From Clostridiales bacterium (GTDB taxonomy: Bacteria; Bacillota_E; Sulfobacillia; Sulfobacillales; JAIMBI01): 6,159 nucleotides of DNA. Numbering within the stretch: position 1 is the stretch's first letter; each line of letters starts with the position of its first letter. The notes under the pieces are model-generated. The model worked only from the letters and a program-made list of their open reading frames with translations. It was not told where the DNA came from and searched no databases. Below are positions 1-5,108 of the stretch, piece by piece. The stretch lies in assembly GCA_027318915.1 (NCBI GenBank), contig DAHVOH010000133.1:1-6159 (forward strand), in the 5' to 3' direction. The translations under genes were made by a program, and so were the position numbers.

Positions 1-1376
1 CGCTGGTGGTGGGAGCAGGGGGCGGGGGGTATCCGGCGGCGTTTCGACTGGGGGCCCGCGGGCAGCGGGTGGTGATGGCGGATCCCCGCGGCAATCTGGG
101 CGGCCATTGTCTTTACGAGGGCTGCATCCCGTCGAAGACAGTGCGGGAAGCTTCGGTGTTGCTGGACAGTGCGGGGCGCGGCGGCCGGGCCGGCGTGCCG
201 CTGGCCCTGGCGGGCGACTCGGCGGCGATGTGGCCGCGGGTCCGACGCTTCAAGGACGACGTGCAGACCCGTCGCTACGCCCAGCATGCCGAGGAAATCA
301 AGACCGCTGCCAACCTGACCTTCCTGGCCGGGAGCGCCGAGCTGCTGGACGCGCACACGGCGCGCATATCCACTGCCGAGGACGAATGGCGCGTCCACTT
401 TCAATGGGCCATCTTGGCGACCGGCTCGTCGGCGCACACGCTGGACACGGTGCCCGACGCCTGGACCAGTCACGACGTGTTTGCCTGGCAGGAGTCCATC
501 GCCCATCTGCCGGGCCGGCTGGTCATCATTGGGGGCGGGTACATCGGGGTGGAGTTGGCGATGATGCTGAAGCCCTTCGGGATCCACTTGACGGTGCTGG
601 AAATGGCGCCCAAGGTTCTCCCCCAGATGGATGAGGAGATTCAGACGGCGATTGGGGCGGCGCTCGGTCAAGTGGCCGATGTCGTGGTCAACGCCCGCGT
701 GCTCAAAGTGTCCGGTGGACCGGGACAGCGCGTGGTGCAGTTTCAGACGTCGGCGGGCATCCGGGAACTTGCGGCCGATGAAGTGCTGGTGGCCACCGGC
801 CGAGTGCCGAATGTCGAACATCTGGGATTGGACGCCGCCGGGATTGCCTATTCCCGGCACGGCATCACCGTCGACGCGGCCCTGCGCACGAGCGTCCCGC
901 ACATCTTCGCGTGCGGCGACGTCAACGGGCAGTCCATGCTGTTTCATGCCGCGGTGCGCATGAGCCAGGTGGCGGCGGCCAACATCCTGTCCCACCCGAC
1001 GCCGGTCGACCAATTCAGCGCCGGGGAGATGCCGGCCACGGTGTTCAGCACCCCGGAGGCCCACACGGTGGGACTCACGCTGCAGGCGGCGCAGGCGGAA
1101 GGGATTGACGCCGTGGAGGTTCGCCGGCCCATGGGGGTCGAAGCCCGCGCCCAAATTGCCGAGGAGCTCAGGGGATTCCTGAAGATGGTGGTGGACCGGG
1201 ACCGGGGAACGGTGCTCGGCATCCATGCCGTCGGCGTCGACGCCGCGGACCTGGCGGCGGTCTCGCACATCATCGTGCGCGAACGGCGGACGCTGGACGA
1301 TGTGGCCCACATGACGTTTCCGCACCCGACCCAGTTCGAGATGTTTGACCGCCTGGCCCGCGACGCCTCTCGCTGA
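1..1376 (+). CDS. lpd: Dihydrolipoamide dehydrogenase-like flavoprotein (E3), 5' end cut by window
   Basis: Class I pyridine nucleotide-disulfide oxidoreductase, cytosolic and homodimeric in this family. It reoxidises the dihydrolipoyl groups of 2-oxoacid dehydrogenase complexes with FAD, a redox disulfide and NAD+. Residues are counted from the GTG at base 6. FAD-binding GxGxxG is at 3-8. The redox pair Cys35/Cys40 lies in GGHCLYEGCIPSK. The NAD-binding GGGYIGVE starts at 176 and the second FAD motif ACGD is at 302-305. The C-terminal interface domain ends with the catalytic dyad His440/Glu445 in HPTQFE. The GTG at base 6 is probably an internal Val: the preceding codon is an open Leu in a hydrophobic strand, so the true start is a few residues upstream of the window. 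The stop is TGA at 1374-1376. His34 precedes the first Cys where classical enzymes usually have Thr or Val. The main alternative is a mercuric reductase-like relative, but the HPT..E end favours lipoamide dehydrogenase. The upstream partner genes are not visible. Confidence 0.92.
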   Translation, partial: LVVGAGGGGYPAAFRLGARGQRVVMADPRGNLGGHCLYEGCIPSKTVREASVLLDSAGRGGRAGVPLALAGDSAAMWPRVRRFKDDVQTRRYAQHAEEIKTAANLTFLAGSAELLDAHTARISTAEDEWRVHFQWAILATGSSAHTLDTVPDAWTSHDVFAWQESIAHLPGRLVIIGGGYIGVELAMMLKPFGIHLTVLEMAPKVLPQMDEEIQTAIGAALGQVADVVVNARVLKVSGGPGQRVVQFQTSAGIRELAADEVLVATGRVPNVEHLGLDAAGIAYSRHGITVDAALRTSVPHIFACGDVNGQSMLFHAAVRMSQVAAANILSHPTPVDQFSAGEMPATVFSTPEAHTVGLTLQAAQAEGIDAVEVRRPMGVEARAQIAEELRGFLKMVVDRDRGTVLGIHAVGVDAADLAAVSHIIVRERRTLDDVAHMTFPHPTQFEMFDRLARDASR

Positions 1377-1393
1377 CTCGGCGCGGGTGGCGG

Positions 1394-1419
1394 CGGCGCC
1401 GGGCTAGGTCCCGGCGCCG
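1394..1419. terminator. Perfect GC hairpin between convergent genes, possible bidirectional terminator
   Basis: Arms CGGCGCCGGG (1394-1403) and CCCGGCGCCG (1410-1419) pair perfectly over 10 bp around the 6-nt loop CTAGGT. The hairpin starts 17 bp after the stop of the flavoprotein gene. It covers the last codons of the convergent permease gene, and the permease stop codon (complement of CTA, 1404-1406) sits in the loop. Neither side has a clear T tract, so a classical intrinsic terminator is not demonstrated. The position at a tail-to-tail junction supports a two-way terminator or a 3'-end-protecting structure. Confidence 0.45.
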
Positions 1420-2609
1420 TGGACGGCGGCGGATCGGGTGCGCAGAACCGCCACCGCGGCCGCGTAGATGGCGGCGAGCAGGAGCCAGGCCAGGCGGTAG
1501 GAGTGGATCTCCTTGACCAGCCAGCCGAAGACGGGCAGGAAAAGCACCACGCCCACAAATCCCGCCATGCCGGTCAGGCCGAGCGCCAGGCCGCGTTCGG
1601 CCGCTTGCGTGGCCATCGCCACCCAAGTGGTCAAGAGGGCGTTCCACCCGTCCAAACCCGCGCCCAGGGCGACAAACAGGAGCACCAGGAGCGGATAGGG
1701 CAGAGGCTCGGGCACCAAGGCCCAGACGACCAGCGCCAGCACGCCGAAAAGCGCCGTCGCCCCAATCAGGCGCCGGGCATTGTGCCCGCGATCCTGCCGG
1801 CGTCCCATGGCAATCCGGGTGAGAAACCCCGCAAAGAGCGCCGTGGCCAGCAACAGGCCGGCCGACTCGGTGCGGAGGTGCCATTGCTCGTGCAGATCCA
1901 GCAGGGCGTAGGTGAGCAGGGCGTATTGCCCCGGCGCCAGCAGCAGGCTGACCAGCAGCGGCCGGCGCAGGCGGCGCGCCAATGGCAGCAGCGGCGGGGA
2001 TGGTGTCCGGGGCGCGCGCCCCGCCCCGGGGGCCCGCGGGGGCAGAAACCGCGCGAACAACAGGGTCCATCCCCCGGCATTGACGGCAATCAGCAGGAGC
2101 ACCGCCGACAGCGACCAGGTTTGGACCAGGAGCGGAAAAAGACTGGCGGCCAAGATGCCGCCGAGCGGCGTGGCGGCTTGGCGAATGCCCAGCGCGGCGC
2201 CTTCGTGCCCGCTGCCCTCGAACTGCCGGCTGATGGCGGTGGTTCCGGTGAGCGACAGGGCTGGAAGCGCCAGACCGACCAGCGCCAGCAGGATTTCCAG
2301 AACCCAGAAGGCGCGGGGCAGGAAGAGGCCCAGGGCGCCCATCACCAGCAGAATCCACAGACCCGACGCGATGGCCACGGATTTGGCCCCGAAGCGGTCC
2401 AAGCCCAACCCGGCGGGGATCATGCCGGCAACGGCGCCGAGGGCGACGGTGGCGAAGAGCAGGCCCATCTGCTCCACGCTGAGGCGGCTGTATGCCTTGA
2501 AGGCGAGGCTCAAAATGGAGAGGCCCTGCTGCGACATGGCAATCGCCAGCTGATCCATGGCGGCCACGACCAGCAGGAGGGGGAGAGCACGCGTGGCTCG
2601 CTCGGTCAT
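1404..2609 (-). CDS. MFS permease, substrate unknown
   Basis: A 401-residue inner-membrane transporter of the major facilitator superfamily. Length and hydrophobicity fit the usual 12 helices in two six-helix halves. The signature loop between helices 2 and 3 is clear: GLGLDRFGAK at residues 67-76, with Asp71, Arg72, Gly74 and Lys76. A conserved-looking helix 5 stretch, GIRQAATPLGG, is at 141-151. A proline- and arginine-rich cytoplasmic loop at about 187-217 separates the halves. The equivalent loop in the second half (GRRQDRGHNARR, 269-280) is a degenerate copy. The ATG at 2609-2607 has AGGTGA just upstream, and the first helix begins at about residue 9, so the start is well supported. The gene is divergent from the proton ATPase across about 200 bp and convergent with the flavoprotein gene. 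No motif identifies the substrate; an organic acid or drug exporter is possible but is only a guess from context. Confidence 0.88.
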   Translation of the reverse strand: MTERATRALPLLLVVAAMDQLAIAMSQQGLSILSLAFKAYSRLSVEQMGLLFATVALGAVAGMIPAGLGLDRFGAKSVAIASGLWILLVMGALGLFLPRAFWVLEILLALVGLALPALSLTGTTAISRQFEGSGHEGAALGIRQAATPLGGILAASLFPLLVQTWSLSAVLLLIAVNAGGWTLLFARFLPPRAPGAGRAPRTPSPPLLPLARRLRRPLLVSLLLAPGQYALLTYALLDLHEQWHLRTESAGLLLATALFAGFLTRIAMGRRQDRGHNARRLIGATALFGVLALVVWALVPEPLPYPLLVLLFVALGAGLDGWNALLTTWVAMATQAAERGLALGLTGMAGFVGVVLFLPVFGWLVKEIHSYRLAWLLLAAIYAAAVAVLRTRSAAVHGAGT

Positions 2610-2612
2610 GCA

Positions 2613-2618
2613 TCACCT
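2613..2618 (-). promoter_or_regulatory. Ribosome binding site of the MFS permease
   Basis: On the minus strand AGGTGA lies 3 nt before the ATG at 2609-2607, with its AGG core 6 nt away. It supports this start over the GTG (2616) and ATG (2613) just upstream, which open a different, arginine- and proline-rich frame with no transporter features. Confidence 0.6.
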
Positions 2619-2639
2619 GGTCTCGGCCGTTTTCTCTTG

Positions 2640-2668
2640 ATTGTACAGGCCGTGCGCAGGCTTTGCAC
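2640..2668 (-). promoter_or_regulatory. Candidate promoter of the MFS permease
   Basis: On the minus strand the hexamer TACAAT (2645 to 2640) matches the sigma-70 -10 consensus at 5 of 6 positions. It would start transcription near 2633, leaving a leader of about 24 nt. The -35 position at 17-bp spacing (GTGCAA, 2668 to 2663) matches at only 3 of 6, so the promoter is weak or activator-dependent. Its -35 region overlaps the upstream copy of the 18-bp direct repeat. Confidence 0.35.
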
Positions 2669-2682
2669 AGGCGCCGGCGGGC
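2665..2682 (+). repeat. Direct repeat, copy 1 (18 bp)
   Basis: GCACAGGCGCCGGCGGGC. It matches copy 2 (2725-2742) at 17 of 18 positions, exactly 60 bp away. It lies at the -35 region of both divergent promoter candidates, which is a typical place for a shared operator. High GC makes chance repeats likelier, but the AT-containing GCACAG start makes this more than a plain GC run. Confidence 0.55.
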
Positions 2683-2709
2683 TCGACGCCAGACCGCCTT
2701 TGCTATGAT
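2683..2709 (+). promoter_or_regulatory. Extended -10 promoter for the ATPase-acetate kinase operon
   Basis: TATGAT at 2704-2709 matches the sigma-70 -10 consensus at 5 of 6 positions and is preceded by TG plus one base (2701-2703), the extended -10 signature. A moderate -35, TCGACG (2683-2688, 4 of 6), sits 15 bp upstream. Transcription would start near 2716, giving a leader of about 95 nt before the ATPase ATG. The -10 is flanked by a 4-bp inverted repeat, TTGC (2700-2703) and GCAA (2710-2713). It is the least GC-rich stretch in this half of the intergenic region. Confidence 0.5.
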
Positions 2710-2721
2710 GCAAGCAGCGAA

Positions 2722-2779
2722 CGGGCACAGGCGCCCGCGGGCACCGGCCGGGTTCCCGCCCGGCGCGGCCGCCGCGGGC
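2722..2779 (+). other. Structured GC-rich 5' leader of the ATPase mRNA
   Basis: Three stems can be drawn by eye. The first is CGGGC/GCCCG (2722-2726 with 2733-2737) with a 6-nt loop. The second is an 8-bp long-range stem, GCCCGCGG/CCGCGGGC (2733-2740 with 2772-2779). The third is GCCGGG/CCCGGC (2747-2752 with 2759-2764), nested inside the second. The first and second share bases 2733-2737 and exclude each other. This could be a regulatory leader, but stems arise easily in such GC-rich DNA and no known riboswitch is recognised. Confidence 0.3.
2725..2742 (+). repeat. Direct repeat, copy 2 (18 bp)
   Basis: GCACAGGCGCCCGCGGGC, differing from copy 1 (2665-2682) only at position 12. It lies about 10 bp downstream of the predicted ATPase transcription start, so the two copies bracket that promoter. 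It also overlaps the left side of the leader stems. Confidence 0.55.
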
Positions 2780-2790
2780 CATCGTGTGAC

Positions 2791-2805
2791 GGAAGAAGAG
2801 TGGGG
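2791..2805 (+). promoter_or_regulatory. Purine-rich ribosome binding region of the ATPase gene
   Basis: GGAAGAAGAGTGGGG precedes the ATG at 2811. The nearest G-rich block (2802-2805) is 5 nt from the start, and the better GGAAG match is 15 nt away. There is no perfect Shine-Dalgarno sequence. An in-frame TGA at 2787-2789 with no other start codon after it makes 2811 the first possible start. Confidence 0.45.
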
Positions 2806-2810
2806 CGTCC

Positions 2811-5108
2811 ATGACGGAGCCGGTACGAGGTTTGACGGATGCGGAGGTTGAGAAGCTCCGGGCGGAGTATGGCCCCAATCAAGTGACGCCGCGGCGTGTG
2901 GCGCCGTGGCGGCAGCTGGCCGTGAAGTTCTGGGGGCCGATTCCCTGGATGCTGGAATTTACCCTGGTGTTGGAAGGCTGGCTCCACAAACCGGTGGAGG
3001 CGGTCATCATCGGGTTCCTGCTGATATTCAATGCGGTGCTGGGTTTCTCGCAGGAACGGCGCGCCCACAATGCGCTGGAGATGCTGCGCTCCCAACTGCG
3101 GGTGCAGGCGCGGGTCCTGCGGAACGGCACCTGGGGCGAGGTGGCGGCCAGCGATCTGGTGCCGGGCGACTATGTGCATCTGCGCATGGGCGACTTTGCC
3201 CCCGCCGACATCACCTTGGATGACGGCCATGTGCTTGTGGACCAATCGGCATTGACGGGCGAGTCGGCGCCCGTGGAGCGGGGGGCCGGGGAAGGGGTGT
3301 ACTCGGGTTCCACCATCCGCCGCGGCGAGGCCAGCGGCGTGGTGACGGCCACGGGAGCGAAGAGCTACTTCGGCAAAACGGCGGAACTCGTGCGGGATGC
3401 CGGAGCGCGGAGCCATCTTGAGGATCTGGTGATGGGGATTGTGCGCGCCCTCATGCTGGTGGACGGCGTCCTGGTGGCCGCCATTCTGGTCTATGCCACC
3501 GCCCATCGCATGGGTCTGGCCGACATCCTTCCGTTCGCCCTCATCCTGCTCGTGGCCTCGGTTCCCGTCGCCCTGCCCGCCACCTTCACGCTGACCACGG
3601 CCCTGGCGTCCTTGGGGCTGGCGCGCGAAGGTGTGCTGGTCACACGCCTGCCGGCCATCGAAGAGGCGGCGGCGATGAGTCAGCTGTGCAGCGACAAGAC
3701 CGGCACGCTGACTCAGAACCGGTTGAGCGTGACGGCGCTGGCACCGGTCTCGGGCGTGACGGAGGCGGATCTGCTCAGCCGAGCCGCCCTGGCCTGCGAC
3801 TCGGCCACGCAGGATCCGCTGGACTTGGCCATCCTGGCGCGGGCGGCGCATGACGGCGTCGTGGTGCCCGAACGGCTCAGCTTTGTCCCGTTCGATCCGG
3901 TCACCAAGCGCTCGGAAGCCACCTATGCCGCCGGTGGCCAGGTGGTGACGACCATGAAGGGGGCGCCCCAGGTCATTGCCGCCCTGACCGGCGCGCAGGA
4001 TTGGCAGCTGCAGGCGCAGACGCTGGCGGCCACGGGGGCGCGCCTTCTGGCGGTGGCGGACGGGCCCGCGACCGCGCTGGCCTGGGTCGGGCTCATCGCC
4101 CTCTCCGACCCGCCGCGCGAGGATGCGGCGGCGGTGCTGGGCCAGTTGGCCGATCTGGGCATCCGCGTGCGGATGATCACGGGAGACAGCGTGCCCACGG
4201 CGCGGGCGGTCGCCAAGCAACTGGGCCTCACCGGCGCGGTGGTGGCGCGGGAGGACATTGCCGCGGCCGGGCAGGATTGCCAGGTTTACGCCGGCGTGCT
4301 GCCGGAGGACAAGTTTCACATTGTCCAAGCCCTGCAGAAGCAGGGATACGTGACCGGGATGACGGGCGATGGGGTCAATGACGCGCCCGCCTTGAAGCAG
4401 GCGGAGGTGGGCATCGCCGTCGCCAGCGCCACCGACGTGGCCAAAGCGGCCGCCAGTCTCGTCCTCACCCGGCCGGGACTGAAGGACGTGATCACCGCGG
4501 TGACCACGGGTCGCGAAATCTATCAGCGCCTGCTGACCTACACCCTCAACAAGATTGTCAAGACGCTCCAGGTCGCCCTGTTTCTGAGCCTGGGCCTGTT
4601 GCTCTACGGGCAGTTTGTGGTGACGCCGCTCCTGGTCCTGCTGCTGCTGTTTGCGAATGACTTTGTCACCATGTCCATCGCCGGCGATCGGGTCCGCTAC
4701 TCCAAACGTCCCGACCGGTGGGACATTCGGGGATTGGTCGGATCGGCGCTGGTGTTCGCGCTGGGCTGGCTGGTCTACATTTTTGGGGTCTACCTGCTGG
4801 GCCGGCTCTGGTGGCATCTGCCCACCCCCGCCCTGCAGACATGGGATTTTCTCGGCCTCGTGTTTTCCGGACTGGCCAACGTGTTTTTGGTGCGGGAGCG
4901 GTCCTGGCTCTGGTCGGTGGCTCCCGGGCGTCTCTTGGCCATCGCGGCGGCGGCGGATGTGCTGGTGGTCTCCGGGCTGGCCATGACGGGCGTCCTGCTC
5001 GCGCCGCTGTCGGGCGGTCTGGTGGCGGTCCTGCTGCTGCTGACCATTGGGTATTTGGGCCTGCTGGATTTGGTCAAAGTGCCGCTCTTGCGTCGGGTGG
5101 GCTCATGA
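2811..5108 (+). CDS. Plasma-membrane proton-efflux P-type ATPase (P-IIIA)
   Basis: An inner-membrane pump of 765 residues using ATP to export protons, related to fungal/plant Pma1/AHA pumps. In order: N-terminal cation-ATPase segment (about 7-25); M1-M2 (about 40-79) with Asn74 aligning to AHA2 Asn106; actuator loop TGES (149-152); M4 PVALP (252-256); phosphorylation site CSDKTGT with Asp295; nucleotide-binding KGAP (383-386); MITGD (455-459); hinge TGDGVNDAP (518-526); M5-M10 (about 576-756). M6 carries Asn616-Asp617 in FANDFVTMSI, at the place of the proton-binding Asp684 of AHA2. All catalytic residues are intact. The span from Asp295 to the hinge is about 225 residues, shorter than the roughly 260 of AHA2, so the nucleotide domain is compact. 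The protein ends just after M10, without the C-terminal autoinhibitory domain of the eukaryotic pumps. The stop overlaps the acetate kinase start. Proton specificity is inferred from family motifs. Confidence 0.93.
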   Translation: MTEPVRGLTDAEVEKLRAEYGPNQVTPRRVAPWRQLAVKFWGPIPWMLEFTLVLEGWLHKPVEAVIIGFLLIFNAVLGFSQERRAHNALEMLRSQLRVQARVLRNGTWGEVAASDLVPGDYVHLRMGDFAPADITLDDGHVLVDQSALTGESAPVERGAGEGVYSGSTIRRGEASGVVTATGAKSYFGKTAELVRDAGARSHLEDLVMGIVRALMLVDGVLVAAILVYATAHRMGLADILPFALILLVASVPVALPATFTLTTALASLGLAREGVLVTRLPAIEEAAAMSQLCSDKTGTLTQNRLSVTALAPVSGVTEADLLSRAALACDSATQDPLDLAILARAAHDGVVVPERLSFVPFDPVTKRSEATYAAGGQVVTTMKGAPQVIAALTGAQDWQLQAQTLAATGARLLAVADGPATALAWVGLIALSDPPREDAAAVLGQLADLGIRVRMITGDSVPTARAVAKQLGLTGAVVAREDIAAAGQDCQVYAGVLPEDKFHIVQALQKQGYVTGMTGDGVNDAPALKQAEVGIAVASATDVAKAAASLVLTRPGLKDVITAVTTGREIYQRLLTYTLNKIVKTLQVALFLSLGLLLYGQFVVTPLLVLLLLFANDFVTMSIAGDRVRYSKRPDRWDIRGLVGSALVFALGWLVYIFGVYLLGRLWWHLPTPALQTWDFLGLVFSGLANVFLVRERSWLWSVAPGRLLAIAAAADVLVVSGLAMTGVLLAPLSGGLVAVLLLLTIGYLGLLDLVKVPLLRRVGS

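Noticed and set aside
6..8. GTG as the true start of the lipoamide dehydrogenase
   Set aside because: Starting here would begin the protein inside the first beta strand of the FAD-binding fold; the preceding codon is open and the gene most likely begins just before the window.
1270..2616. 448-codon minus-strand frame overlapping the permease in another phase
   Set aside because: Proline- and arginine-rich translation without membrane segments or motifs; a shadow of the permease gene.
1419..2708. 429-codon plus-strand open frame across the permease gene
   Set aside because: The minus-strand frame encodes a convincing MFS transporter; the plus-strand product is low-complexity Gln/Gly/Arg/Ala with no recognisable fold.
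2765..2772. GCGGCCGC palindrome as an operator
   Set aside because: Short all-GC palindromes are common in this composition and nothing else supports a role.
2703..4817. Very long (704-codon) open frame antisense to the ATPase gene
   Set aside because: It mirrors a clearly real gene, its product is rich in Arg, Gln, His and Gly with no domain, and long antisense frames are expected at this GC content.
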